NCBI GenBank assembly: GCA_004431415.1
Contig: QPMI01000075.1
Span: 54,642-118,641, forward strand
Reading direction: 5' to 3'
Origin: Cyanophora paradoxa
Lineage: Eukaryota; Glaucocystophyceae; Cyanophorales; Cyanophoraceae
DNA length: 64,000 nucleotides
Part shown: positions 1 through 11,879 of the stretch, piece after piece
How the letters are laid out: each line of letters starts with the position of its first letter
How positions within the stretch are numbered: position 1 is the stretch's first letter
Made by a program: the position numbers and the translations under genes
The notes under the pieces: model-generated
Database searches by the model: none
Told to the model about the DNA's origin: nothing
What the model saw: only the letters and a program-made list of their open reading frames with translations

Positions 1-3000
1 CGCTCTCCCTCCTGGAGGCCCTGGACGCGCGCGAGAACCGCCTCGCGAGCCTCCCGCGGGGCCTCGGCGCCCTCCCGCACCTCCGCAGGCTCGTCGTGGA
101 CGGCAACCCCCTCTCCAAGGCCGACCTGCCCCCCGCCGCCCGCCGCACCAGCGACGCCCTCCTCGAGTACCTCCGCTCCAGCCGTGCGCCCCGCGCGCGC
201 TCCCGTCCCGCGCCGCTCTCTCTGCTCAGCGAGGCGGGGCGGGCGGCAGAGCGCGTGCTGGTGCCCAAGGAGGAGAAGTGGAGCCCGGGGGAGGGCTTCC
301 TCAACCTCTCCCAGTCGGGCCTTGAGGCGTGGCCCGCCGACGAGATCGCCGCCGTCGGCCCCGAGAACATCCGCGAGCTCGACCTCGGCGGCAACCTCAT
401 CCGCTCCCTCCCCGGCGCGCCCCGCCCCGATTCGATCTCGCCCCGGATCGCGGCGCTATGTGCCCCCCCTGCTGACCGGGGCGCGCGCGTGCACGCGCAG
501 GGCCCGAGCTCGCGAAGCTGGTCAACCTCACCTGGCTGCGCCTCACCCACAACCTGTGCGCGCTCGCCGCCCGCCCCGCTCCGGCCTCCCCCGCCCCCTC
601 GCGCTGACGCCCTGCAGGCTGACGGAGCTGCCGCCGGAGCTGGGGCGGCTGACGCGGCTGCGGACGCTCCTGCTGCGCGAGAACAAGCTCTTCAGCCTGC
701 CCCGCGAGGTCGGCTCCCTGGTCAACCTGCGCGAGCTCCGCGTCTCGGGGAACGGCCTGCGGGCCCTGCCCCCCGAGCTCGGCCGGCTGCCCAGGCTCGA
801 GGTCCTGCACCTGTACCCCAACGAGCTCCTGCGGCTGCCCCCCGGCTGCCACGAGGGCGACGCGCCCGAGACCGTCCTCGAGTGCCTCCGCTCCCTCGCC
901 GCCTCGCCCCGTGCGCCGCCCTCCGAGGCTCCGCACCCGCACCCGCCCACCTCTCACCGCTCGCGCAGAGTCCTCCTCGGGCCCCTTCGGCTCCCGCCTT
1001 CTGGTGCGCTCCCCTTCCCTTCCCGGCGCGCAGGCGCCCACCCGCGGATAGCCGCTGACGCCGCGCCGGCAGCGCGGGCCGGGGCCGCTGGAGCTCGCCC
1101 CGGGGGGCTACCTGAATCTCGAGTGCCGCGGGCTGACCGAGTGGCCGGCGGCGCTGATCGAGGCGGCGGGGCCCGCCCGCCTCCGCCGCCTCGACCTCGA
1201 CCGCAACAGCATCGCCGAGATCCCCGGTCCGCCCCCGGCCCCGCCCCGCCCCGCCCCGCCCCGAGGCCCGTACGCCGTCCGCCGAGCGGGGAGCGCAGGC
1301 GCGGCGCTGGCGCGGCTCGCGGGCCTGCAGGAGCTGCACCTGGGGGGCAACCGCCTGCGCCGCCTGCCCCCGGAGATCGTCTGCCTCCGCTCCCTCCGCA
1401 CCCTCACCGTCCACGGCAACCTCATCCAGGCGCGCGCGCCCCCGTACCCCTCCCTCTACCCCTCTTAAACCCCTTCCCCCCCTTGGCACCCCGCAGGCGC
1501 TGCCGCCCGGGCTTGCGCAGCTGCCGCGGCTGGTGTACCTGGCGGCGCTGCCGAACCCGCTGCAGGAGCTGCCGGCGGCGGCGCGCGCCAGCGACGAGGC
1601 GCTCCTCCGCCACCTCCGCCGCCTCGCCGCGCAGCGTGCGCCCCGCGCCCCGCCTGCCCGCCCTTATGTCTTCGAATTTGCGCCTCCGGGATCCGACAGT
1701 GCCCGACGAGCCGAGCGACGAGGCCGCCGCGCCCGCCACGCCGCGCGAGGCCGGTGGCGCGGAGAAGGAGCAGCCGCCCTCCCCGCGCCGCCGGCGGTCC
1801 GCCACCCCGCCGCCCCCGCCGCCCGAGCGCCGAGGCGCGCCCCTCCGACCGGCCCCGTGCGCGCTGCAGCGGTTCGACGATGCGGCCGAACCCCTCCCGC
1901 CCGTCGCGGCGGCCGGGCACGGCGCGGGCGGCCTCATGGCTAGCGCACACGGGCCGTGCAGCCTGGCGGCGGCCCCTTCGGAGGCGACGGAGGCGGAGAC
2001 GGAGGCCGAGCTGGGCGCCATCGCCGAGGCCCTCGCCGCGCTGGAGGGGGGCGGGCGGAGGGGCAGCCCGAGCAGGCGCCGCAAGCCCCACCACCGGAGC
2101 CGCTGGAGCCGGAGCCGCAGCTGGCGGCGGCGGCGGGGAAGGCCCCGCCGGAGACGCCGAGAGCAGCCCCGGAGGCCGCCCCGACGGCGCTGCCGCTGAC
2201 GCCCCCCGAGTCGGCGCGAATGCCGCCGGCCCCGCCGCTGACCCCGACGCCGGGCGCGGGCGCGGGGCCGGCCCGCCCCGCCGGCCTCGCCGCCATGTCC
2301 GTCGACGACGTCGCCGTGTGGCTCCAGTGCGCGCCGGCCGCCCCTCCCGCCCCGCCCCGCCCTGCCGACGGGGCCGGGGCTGCAGGCGGGCGGGCTTCGG
2401 GGCGCTGGAGGGGGCCTTCCGCGCGAACTTCGTCTCGGGGCGGGCCCTCCTGCGCCTCGAGGAGGCCGACCTCGAGCAGCTCGGCCTCGCCGCGCCCCTC
2501 GCCCGCAAGAACTTCCGCCTTGAGGCCCGCCCCCTAGGCCTTCGCCCGCGTCGCCCCTCCCGTCCGACCCTGGGCTTACTTTGCCCGCCTGCCCAGCTGG
2601 ACGCCCTCAAAGCACAGGCGGAGGAGGCGGAGGCGGCGCCGCGGCCGGGGCACGCGCACGCGCCCCCGGGCCTAGGGCTCGCGGGCGCCCCGGCGGGCCC
2701 CGGGGCCCTCCGCTACGACGCCTTCATCAGGCGCGTCCCTGGAATCTCGCCCCGCCCGTCCGACGTCGCTCGCTAAAAAGCGCGCAGCTACGCGCACGCC
2801 GACGCGCCGACCGTCCGGCGGTACGTCGAACGGCTTGAGGCCGCCGGCTTCTCCCTCTGGTGCCGGCCCCGCCCCCGGCCCCGCCCCACCCCGCCCCGGC
2901 CCGCCCCGAGCGGGGGGCGCCGCGCGCCGCAGGGTGGACCGGGAGCTCAAGGCCGGCCAGCAGTGGCTGGAGGTCATCGCGGTGCGCCCCCCCCCCCGCC

Positions 3001-3496
3001 CGCCCCGCGGCCCGGGCCCCTCGAACAGCCCCCCCTCGACGCGGGGGGTACGCGCAGGAGGCGATGGTATGCTGCCGGACGTACGTCTGCTTCCTCTCCA
3101 CCCACTACTTCGCCAGCAAGAACTGCGACGACGAGATGCAGGCGCGCTGAGAGCTAGACGGCCCCGCGCGCGGCCTGTCCGAGGCCGACGTCGCGCCGCG
3201 CAGTACGCGCACCACAAGCTGCGCATCCCGAAGATCCCCGTCTGGCTCTGCGACCCCGCCACCCCGGGGCTCAAGATGCGGAGGGCGCGCCACCCCCCGC
3301 CCCCCCCCCCCCCCCCCCCCCTCCCTCTTCCCTCCCTCCCCTCCCCTCCCGCGGCCTCTTGACTGATTGGCGGCGGCAGGACTACGAGGTGATGCTGGCG
3401 GGGTTGACACACACGGCGCAGCTGGGCCCCGAGGCGCCCCACGTCGACGCCGCCTGCCGCGCCCTCGCAGAAGGCCTCCGGTCCGCCCGCCCCTAG
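1..3496 (+). CDS. LRR-SAM-TIR protein (5' end outside window)
   Basis: At least twelve exons encode, in order, leucine-rich repeats (1 to about 1635, motifs such as LRELRVSGNGLRALPPELG), an acidic/proline-rich linker, a SAM domain (from about 2295, MSVDDVAVWLQ, then FGALEGAFRANFVSGRALL) and a C-terminal TIR domain (about 2710-3496). The TIR domain has the box-1 motif YDAFIS-YAHAD, split by an intron at 2731-2787, then LKAGQQWLE, VCFLSTHYFASKNCDDEM and KIPVWLCDP. The glutamate in NCDDE sits where TIR NADases carry their catalytic Glu. Introns at 415-500, 1430-1496, 2525-2596, 2731-2787, 2866-2932, 3142-3203 and 3285-3379 all start GC, not GT, and each keeps frame. An apparent one-base loss occurs near 2055, at a G run, between the acidic linker and the proline-rich linker. 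The stop is TAG at 3494-3496. Inferred role: cytosolic innate-immune or cell-death signalling, as for other TIR proteins. The domain calls are strong; the function is not shown. Confidence 0.8.
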
Positions 3497-4223
3497 CCCT
3501 GCCAGCCCTGTGCCTCAGGGGCTTGCAATTGCTCGTAGGTCGTTCGGGCTCCCGGGACCCCGCGCCGCCCCGCACGGTGGCCCACACCACGGACCCGCGG
3601 CGACACCATGAAACGATTTGGCGAGGCGATGATTTCACTGACCACGCCCAATATTAATCATTGAATAATACACGCCCAATATTAATCATTGAATTGAATT
3701 GAGAATGCATCTGAATGTTTGCAATTGTCTCGAATACAAAAGCCAGTAGCTAGCCAATAGCTAGATACAGTGCCGAATTGCATTTCTAATCGAATCTCAA
3801 TATTGTCATGTCATGATCATGATGTGCCGGAAGTCTTTTTCTTTTGGAAGTCTTTTCAATCTAACAATATTGGCGTCGACGTCAGAGCTACGTTAGGCTA
3901 CGGTATTTTAATATATAAGATATCGATCATTGCCCGGTTGGGCTTTTGATTTGCAAAAAACTAGCTATTCATGCAGTGTTCGCAATTCAAAGCTCCCCAA
4001 AGCTGAGCCCACCATCCCGTGTCCCGAGGCTCCCATGACATGCATGGCCGGCCCCACTCTCTCCGAGGCTCGGCGAGGTTTCGCCAGCGCTCTCGCGCGG
4101 CCGCGCGCTGCAGCTGCGCGCGTGAGAAAGCTCAAGAATTGGAGCCGCGGAATAATCACTTCTACCTATAGCTGCGTCGGTGCGAAATGGTTTTCCACCT
4201 TTACGGACGCCTCAGTCCTAGGC
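3497..4223. other. Intergenic spacer, AT-richer
   Basis: Converging ends of the TIR-protein gene and the F-box gene. From about 3600 to 3960 the sequence is distinctly AT-richer than the flanking exons. It contains no convincing ORF; the 120-codon frame at 3930 has no protein-like features. A short tandem repeat lies at 3644-3694. Confidence 0.5.
3644..3694. repeat. Tandem 23-bp repeat, two units
   Basis: The word ACGCCCAATATTAATCATTG, followed by AAT, occurs at 3644-3666 and again at 3672-3694, separated by five bases. The two copies are identical. Confidence 0.85.
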
Positions 4224-6152
4224 CTATCGGCGGCCATAATATGGGTGCAAATGACGATCAGCGAAATACTCGTCGACCATGCCCATGCCTAGGCCCTCCA
4301 GAAACTCCTCCGTCGAAAGGTCCTCCTCTTCCTCCTCTTCCTCCTCCTCGCTCTTCCCCCCCGGCCCCCAGAAGGAGACGCGGGCCGAGGGGAGGGCCGC
4401 CGCCGCCGCTGCCCGCGCCGCCCCCCGCTCGGCGTAGACGCCGCCCTCGTCCCCGAACCGGAAGAGGAGCACCCCCCTCGGGTCCACCCGCAGGCGCACC
4501 TGCGCCGCTCTCAGAAGAGGGGGGGGGAAGAAGAAGGGGGGTACGGACCTCGGTGGACTCGATGGCGCAGCCGGCGAAGGCGGAGAGGCGGCCGAGCTCG
4601 TCGACGAGCCCCGAGAGGTCCTCCACGGCGTCCTCGCCCACGGAGGGCACGAGGGCGAGGCGGCGGGGCCGGGCGGCCGCCAGCGCCGCCGCCGCCTCCG
4701 CCGCGCGCCCCGGCGCGAGGTCCACCGCCACGTCGAGGGAGATGCGCCCCGGGAAGCTCTGGCCCAGCGCCGCGAGCTTCGCCAGCAGCTCCGCCGCCGG
4801 CGGAACGTCTGCGGGGTACGTCTTAGAAAGGGGCGGGGGGGGGGGAGAGGGGGGTACGCGCGGGACGCACGGAAGCAGAGCTCGAGGTCGGAGAGGGAGG
4901 GGGAGCGCCCGAGGGCCGCCGCGAGGCCGTCGAGGCGCCCCGCGATGCGCCCGGGCTCGATGCGGCTCCGGTGGCAGACGTCCAGCGGCCCCAGGCTCCG
5001 CAGCGCCGGGCAGGCCCCGAGCGCCGCCAGGTCCTTCCCCTCCACCCCCGGGTGGAGCTGCCGTAGCTCAAGTTAGAATAGGAAGAAGAAGAGCGGCAGA
5101 GGAAACGGACCCCGTAGAAGACGTGCAGGTGCTCGAGGGCGGCGAGGCGCGGCAGGGCGCGCAGGGCTCGCCCCGAGAGGAGCGCGCGGACCCGGAGCCT
5201 GCGGTCGCGCGGGCCGGGGTTAGCTAAGCCGGGCGGGGCGGGGCGGGGCGGGGCGGGGCGGGGCGGGGCGGAGCGGCGCGCACTCTTTGAGGGTGTGCGG
5301 AGCGGTGGCGGAGGATGCGAGGGCCTCGATGAGGGGCGCGGCGTCGCGGGCGGCCTCCAGGCCCGGGGCGGCCCCCTCGTCGATCTCCAGGCACTCGAGG
5401 CTCGGGAAGTGGCGGAGCAGGCCCCAGAAGTCCGCGTGGAGGCGGAAGAAGCTCAGGAGCATCTCGCCGTCGAGCGTGCCCCTGTACGTGTTCCGTATGG
5501 AGAGCCGGCGGAGCGCGCGGCACGCGGCGGGGACCGCGGCCGCGGGCGCGGCCGGCGGGTCGAAGGAGTGCAGAACGATGGGGACGCATTGCATGCACTC
5601 GCGCAGCCTCACGTCGAGGCCTCCGAGGCCGCCGCTGGCCATGGTGCACGCTGAGATGAGGGATTCGAGGCTGGGGCTCCCGCTGAAGGCGTCCCCATCG
5701 CCCTTCGCCTTCAACAGCAGGCGCGTGTTGAGCGAGGCGCCGGGGGCCAGGCGGATCCACCGCCTGCCCTCGCCAGCCCCGACCAGGAGCTTGGCGATCC
5801 GATCCGCGACGTCGATCTTCGAGCTCGGGCGCCGCCCGACGACCTCCAGCCGCCGCCAGAGGATCGCCTCGGCCGCGTCGCGCCAGCGGCGACAGACCAG
5901 ACGGGCTTTCGCCGCCGCCTCTAAGCCAAGGCTCTCGAGGATTCGCGAGATGAGCTCCTCGGGCAGCCGATCGATCGGCGGCGCGGCAACGTCCGCCTCG
6001 AGGGAGCGCTCGCTCGAGCCCCGAGCTGCGCGTGGATGAGCGGTGGCTTGGAAGTGGAGCGCATGCATATGCACGCGCACTGGGGGGCGATTCCGCGGCC
6101 TCTGTCGTCGGGCGGGCTTCCGCCTGCGGGTTCTTCCTCTTACGCCCGGCAA
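4224..6152 (-). CDS. F-box protein
   Basis: The first large exon reads leftward from about 6150. It contains a clear F-box at about residues 60-105: IDRLPEELISRILESL, then KARLVCRRWRDAAEAILWRR. F-box proteins are substrate adaptors of SCF ubiquitin ligases. Downstream, LRR-like segments follow (SLECLEIDEG; ALRSLGPLDV; SLSDLELCFR) in at least four further exons joined by short introns with GTACCCC-type donors, seen on the + strand as GGGGTAC at about 4540 and 4853. The C-terminal exon is highly acidic (poly-Glu near 4330) and ends with YYGRR and a TAG stop at 4224-4226. The start is uncertain: Met at 6152 is in frame with the F-box, but another frame starting at 6174 encodes a basic nuclear-protein-like N-terminus that could be a first exon. 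Confidence 0.7.
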
Positions 6153-6372
6153 CAGGCATCTGCGGCGGAGTCAATGCACGCTAGATCGCTCTAATGCACG
6201 CATACGCACTGCGCGTGCGGGAGAGGCCGCGCTCGGCCTCGTTGGGGGGGCTACGTGTTTCTTCGTTCGCATTCGGAGACGGCAGGCTCGTAGGTAGTGG
6301 AGCGGAGCGCAAGAAGACCGGCTCTTCGGGCGTTGCTGCGGCCAGCGAGCTCAGTGCGGTGAGAGAGCAGAT

Positions 6373-9036
6373 ATGCCGCCAGCCGGCCGGCAGCGGGGAG
6401 TGAACGGAGACAAAGAGGAGCTCCTGGACGTAATCTGCCAGCGCTCCGACGACCCGTCGTTCTCGGATGGCGCCTCATCGCAGAAGAACTCGAAGCAGGA
6501 GCGAATATTATCGCCTATAGTCGAGCACCTGCCGGAGGACGACCGAGAGCCGACCTGGTTCGTAACCATCATGTATGGAGCGGGCTGCTTCCTGAACGAA
6601 CTCACGGCGGCGATGTGGTTCTCGTAAGCTCTCTTTCTACAATCTTTGGCGCCCGCCCGCGCCCGGCAGCTGCGCAACTGACATCAACCGCAGCTATGTA
6701 CTCTATGCTCTTCAGTTGCAGGGCGTGTCGACCGGCGGAGCCGCGGCGGTGTTGTTAGCGGGGCAGGTCCGTTTGCTGCTGGCCGCCTTGCGGAGCCTTG
6801 CGGGGTCGTTGACCGCTTCCTCAGATTGCCGATGCTGTGGCCATCCCGATTGCGGGACAGCTGTCCGATATGACGAATCACAAGTGAGATGATTCGCGCG
6901 CTAAACGGCCCCCCGACCGATCCGCAACCCCCGCAGGCTCGGCAAGCGGAGACCGTGGCTGGCAGTGGGCGCGCTCGTACTGTCGCTGGCGTTCATCGCG
7001 CTCTTCTCGCCGGCGCCGTGCGTGCCGATCTTCCCGGCCTGCAAGCAGGACAGCGTGGCGATCGCCTGGTACGTTCTCTGGGCGGTCACCTTCAACTGCG
7101 GCTGGGTGCGCGCTCCTTGCCCGCCGCGCCCCGCGCCCGCGCCGACGCCGGGGGGCGGCTGCTGCAGGCCTCGGTCCAGGTCGCGCACCTCGCGCTGGGC
7201 ACCGAGCTCTCCTCGAAGCAGACCGTGCAGGTCCGCCCCGCCGCCGCCCCCGCCGCCGCCCCCGCCCCCGCCGCGGTGCCTGACGGACGGACGGACGGGG
7301 CGCGCAGGTCCGCCTGAACAGCGTGCGGTTCGCGTTTGCTGTGGCGGCCCGCCTCACCGTCTTCGCCATCGCCGCCGTGGTACGCTCCGCCACTCCCCCG
7401 CCGCCGCCGCCGCCCTCGCCGCCACCCTCCCGACGCGCGCCCCGCGTCCCCCAGTTCTTCCAGACGATCGACGGCATGTCCTTCGGCCACTTCCAGGTAC
7501 CCCACCCACACACCCGCCCGCCCGCCCGTACCCCCCCCCCTCAGGCTTCGTTCGCAGCTGGTGGCGTACGTCATCGTGGGCCTGGGCGTCGTCGCCGTGG
7601 CCCTCTGCGTCGTCTTCGTCAAGGAGCCGGACTTCGCGACGGCAGCCGCCACTCCCCGCCCGGGCTCCGCCACCCCCACGGCCGCGCCCGGGACGCCCGG
7701 GTCGCCCGGGACGCCCGGGGAGGACGGCGCACCGGTGCCGATGTCCTACTGGTTCGGGGTACGCCTCTTCCACGAGGTCGCCGTCATCTTCACGGCCTCG
7801 CGGGTCGTCGTCGTCGTCGTCCAGGTGAGATCAGATTCGATCTCGAGATTAGATCTAGGTCTTGAAATATTTCATGTCACCCTTTTTCTTGTCACTCACC
7901 TCCACAATCACAAACCTTCTATCTCCAGCCTCCAGCTAGACAAGGGTCCCGGGCCTCACACCGGCCCGCCCCGCCCGCCGCGCAGTCCTCGATGCCGTTC
8001 TTCGTGGAGCGGACGCTGCACATGGAGAAGACGGCCGTCGCCATGGGGCCCCTCTCCCTCCAGCTCGCCTGCCTCTTCGGTGCGCGCTTTGATAGCTATC
8101 CATCCATCCATCGGGTCCGATCGAGGCTGACTGACGGGCGGGGCCGCGGCAGGCTCCTCGCTGATGCCGAAGCTGGCCCAGCGCCTGGGCGTCCGCGGCA
8201 CCTTCCTCGCCGCCTCCCTCGTCTGCATCGCCGCCAGCGCCTGCCTCAAGTGCGTCCGATGCGAACGAAGCGCGCGCGCGCGCCCGCCCCGACGCTCGCT
8301 CGTTCGACCCTGCGCAGGGCCGTCCCAGCGGGCCCCGCCGCCCCCTCCGTGTACCCCCTCTTCGTCGTCCTCGGCTTCGGCACCGCGGGCCTCATGGTCC
8401 GTACCCCTCCCCGGAGAGCCGCCCCGGGCCGTCCGCCCCGCGCCGAGCCCCGCGGCCCCCGCCGCAGGTCTGCGCGATGACGTTCGCGTCGACGGTCGTC
8501 GGGCCGCACAGCGCCAGCGGCGCCTTCGTCTTCGGTACCCCCCCCTTCTTCCTGCCTCCTTACGGGCCTCCCTGACTTGGTCCGACCTCGCGGGAAGGCT
8601 CGTTCGGGTTCCTGGAGAAGCTGGCGACGGGCCTCGTCATCTTCGTCCTGCAAGTCGCCGAGGTCTACCACAGCGCCGAGGCGAGCGAGCGAGCCCCGCC
8701 TGCATCCCCACCGCCGCTGCGGCTCGCTCAGCTCTCTTCGGACAGGGCTCGGCCATGGCGATCTCGGTGGTGCCGGCCGTGGCGGGCGCTCTGGCGTTCC
8801 TCCTCGTGCTGCAGAGCCCGGCCCTCCGCCGCGGGTCCGCGGCCGACGCCGCCGACGCCTCAGCCTCCTCCGCCTCGGAGACGGCCAACGGCAAGCCGGC
8901 GCCGAGCTCGCCGCGGCCCCTCGCGGCGGCGGCCGCCACGCGCCGCAGCGGCGAGGGCGACCGCTCCCCGCAGGCGAACGGGCACCACCACCCCTCCGTG
9001 CAGGTCGTACCCCTCTACTCGGGCGAGCCCGTCTAG
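6373..9036 (+). CDS. MFSD12-like major facilitator transporter
   Basis: About ten exons encode a polytopic protein of the GPH/MFS_2 branch closest to MFSD12, which in animals moves cysteine into lysosomes and melanosomes. Recognisable stretches are CFLNELTAAMWFSYVLYALQ (TM1), GQIADAVAIPIAGQLSD, KRRPW (the loop 2-3 motif), FNCGWASVQVAHLALGTEL (exon junction near 7107) and LNSVRFAFAVAARLTVF. A second half has SMPFFVERTLHMEKTAVAMG, PLFVVLGFGTAGLM and VVGPHSASGAFVFGS. The start codon at 6373 gives a soluble acidic N-terminus before TM1. The C-terminal tail is hydrophilic and ends SGEPV before the TAG at 9034-9036. Donors are mostly GT (GTAAGC, GTCCGT, GTGAGA, GTGCGC). The substrate is inferred from the family only. 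Confidence 0.8.
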
Positions 9037-10034
9037 TCTAGGCTTCTTCTCCCGCTCTCGGCCTCGCGCTGCTTTTTGTGTTCCCCTTGCGCCTAGCTCC
9101 CGCCCCGCTGTTCCGAGTTCTCCCCCCTCCACGCTGTCCCGCGCCTCCACCCTGTAAATGCACCCTGGCAACCCCAGCAAAACCCCGGCGGCGTTGGGGA
9201 GCGCATGCACCTACCGTAGTACAGGCATATGCACATGCATATGCATATGCATCTGCATGGCAGACGCGGCCGCGGCTATAGCTGGCGCGCATGATCGCTG
9301 GCAGGCCCTGAGGCGTCTAGATCTCTGAACCGCCGAGCTTGAGCCTCGGAGCTCGAGTCTTAAAAAGCTTGGAACGTTAACTTAGTAACCTGGTCGACGT
9401 CCGACGCTCCGCTGCCGGCGAGGGCTGCGCTGCCCGGCGGCCGGCGGCGGCCGGCGATGTGCCGCAGTGCGGCAAGCGCCCGCATGCGCAAGCGCAACGC
9501 ACACCAGCCGCGCAACGCACACCAGCCGCGCGCCGGCAAGCAAGCGCCCGCGAGCGCAACGCACAGTAGCGCGCACATGTACGCATGTACGGTACATGTA
9601 CATCTGCAGCGCTAGCCTGGCACGCAGCTAGCGCGCGCTGCCTTGAGAAGAACCGCCGAGAGAACCGCTGGAGAAGAACCGCCGAGCTTGAGCCTCGAAG
9701 GCTTGAAACGTTAACCTCGAGCTCAGGGCCTGGTCCGAGGCTCCCGAGTCCGCTGCCGGCGCGCGAGGCCTAGGCCTATAGCTAGGGCTGCGCATCCAAC
9801 GCCGACTGCAATCGCCCGCGAGCGCAACGCAACGCAACGCACAGCAGCGCGCATGCGCACAGGTATATACGTACATCTGCAACTACCTCGACTTCGCGTT
9901 CGGGGGGGAAGGGCTCTGCAGGGGGTACAGCATGCGCACGCTGACGGGTGAAGAAGCAGTTATTGAGGAGCAATACTGTCTGCACACAGTTGGCCTTGGG
10001 GACGGAGTTCGAGGAGCGACAACAGAGCTCAACG
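9037..10034. other. Intergenic region with an internal imperfect duplication
   Basis: Spacer between two co-oriented genes. It contains CATATGCATATG-type alternating words near 9225-9260 and an imperfect duplication (see the repeat at 9320-9890). No convincing coding sequence was found. The promoter of the gene starting at 10035 must lie here. Confidence 0.5.
9320..9890. repeat. Imperfect tandem duplication, period about 345 bp
   Basis: The phrase GAACCGCCGAGCTTGAGCCT followed by an AACGTTAAC block occurs at about 9327-9381 and again at about 9676-9716. In both copies it is followed by a GCTGCCGGCG block, then GCCCGCGAGCGCAACGCA and a TACGTACAT-like end (about 9545-9603 and 9808-9880). The copies have diverged by substitutions and small indels. 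Confidence 0.65.
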
Positions 10035-11879
10035 ATGCTCGACTTCTTCCGCCAGCTCGCGTCGTGCTGCAGGTGCGGACGACAGCGCTAGCGCGCGGCC
10101 GCGGCCGGGCGGCGCGCGGCGCGCTCGGCTGCGGGGGGCGGGTCGGCGTGCAGAGTCCGCACGCAGCCCATAGAGACGCTGCATATGCGGGATACGTGGC
10201 CTCTGGCTCCGCCGTAATAGCGCGAGCCCCTAGGCGCGCGCCGCGGGCGGGGCGTTTCGTAGATGGTCGCCTCGCAAGCAATCTGCCCGATCGGTCTTGG
10301 CGAGAGTGTGCATTCCGCCTCGCACAGTATGTTCTGACCTCTTTTGCTCTGCCGCAGTCTCGATGCCGTCGGGAGCCCAGGCGATGCCACGGTGTGCACT
10401 CGATCATCATGCGCTTCGAGACCTGCGCGCCGCCTGCTGACCTGCCATTCTGTCGCGCACAGCCGCGGGACCTTCCCCAAATACCGCAGAGCCTCGCGGA
10501 CGCCGGGAAGCTGTCGATACCGCCCCGGTTCGACCGGTCCCCTCGAGTTAAAGCGAAGCGGCCACGCGTGCCGTCCGTCCCTGATCATGACCGTCCCTCC
10601 CCGCCGGCCGCGCAGGACGCCGCGGTCGCTGCGGGAAGAGGACGAGAAGCAGCTGCTCGAGGAGTACATCTCGAAGCTGAAGGAGAAGGAGGAGGAGCTC
10701 GGCACCCGCATGCGTGCGCCCGCCCCGGCCCCGGTCAATCTCACGCCTCGCGTCCTCTGATCGATCTGCGCGTGCAGGTGACCTGCAGGAGACTAAGTAC
10801 GAGCTGGACAAGGTCCGCGGGGAGCTGCAGGCAGCCATCGCCGAGCGTGACGAGCTCGCCCGCCGCGTCGCGGTGCGTCCTGGGCGTAGGCCCCGGATCA
10901 AATTTGGATTCGCGCCTCTGATCTCCCGCTTCTCAGCTCCTGCGGCTGTGCTCGAGCCCCATCCGCATCTCGCGCATCGACATTGCGCGCACCGCCAGCA
11001 GCGAGGGCATCAAGGTGAATTTGATCTCCGGATCCTCTAAAACTCGAACTCGGGCAAACTATCGAATCCTCACGCCCGTCCCGCGCGCAGGAGCTGATGT
11101 CCGAGATCCGGGACATGTCGGCCGCCTCGTCGAGGTTCTCGACGCCCTCCGAGGTCGACCGCTCCTTCGACGGCCTCGCCGCCTCGATCCCCGCGCCCCG
11201 CGCCGCCCCCGTCGAGATCGGTGAGCAGATCTAGAGCGCCGCTTCTTGATTACTCGGTCCGCTTCTTTGAATTCCCAACTAACGCACCACGGCGCCCTCG
11301 CGCGCAGGCGACATCGACTCGGCTAGCGCGAGCGGCGACTCGGTCGTCGTCGACCGCGAGGAGCCCAAGGCCGAGGCAGAGGCGGAGGCGGAGGCGGAGG
11401 CGGCGGCGCCCGCGGAGGCGCAGGCGGATGCGGAGCCCGAGTCGCTGCCCCAGGAGCAGGAGGCGAAGGCGGAGGCGGAGGCGGCGGCGGCGGAGGCGGC
11501 GGTGGAGGCCGAGAAGCCCGCCGAGGAGGAGGAGGAGGCGCCTGCTGCGGCCGAGGCGGAGCCGGCGGCGGCCGAGGCCGAGGCGGAGGCGGAGGAGGTC
11601 GTCGTCATGACGCCCTCGGAGGTCGACGCGGCGGAGGCGGCGGCGGCGGTCGAGGAGGCGGTGGCGGCGGCGGCGGAGGCGGCGGCGGCCGAGCCGTCGA
11701 CGCCCCGCGCCGCGTCGGAGGAGGTTGCGGACGTGCCCGCGACGCCCGCGGCGGCCGCCGAGGCCGAGGCGGAGGAGGCGGAGGCCGCCTCGGCTGAGTC
11801 GCCGGCGCCGGCGACCTCTTCGGCGTCCAAGGTCGCCGGGGGCGTCAAGGCCTTCATGTCGCGCCTCTCTTTCTTCTAA
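10035..11879 (+). CDS. Coiled-coil protein with Ala/Glu-rich C-terminal half
   Basis: The six-exon model keeps frame throughout: 10035-10072, 10616-10713, 10778-10872, 10937-11014, 11091-11220 and 11308-11879, giving 336 residues. All donors are GT (GTGCGG, GTGCGC, GTGCGT, GTGAAT, GTGAGC) and all acceptors CAG. The N-terminus MLDFFRQLASCC has a cysteine pair that could be lipidated. Residues about 15-80 are a heptad-like coiled coil (LREEDEKQLLEEYISKLKEK; LQETKYELDKVRGELQ). Residues about 145-320 are almost only A, E, P and V, built from GAGGCGGAGGCG-type codon repeats. The protein ends KAFMSRLSFF. The first intron is long for this genome (543 nt). No family was recognised. The repetitive tail may be an acidic low-complexity domain or a product of trinucleotide expansion. 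Confidence 0.65.

Noticed and set aside
1465-2610. Long antisense open frame (about 380 codons) opposite the LRR-SAM-TIR gene
   Set aside because: It is made almost only of Ala, Arg, Gly and Pro, the shadow of GC-rich codons on the coding strand. The other strand has domain-level homology.
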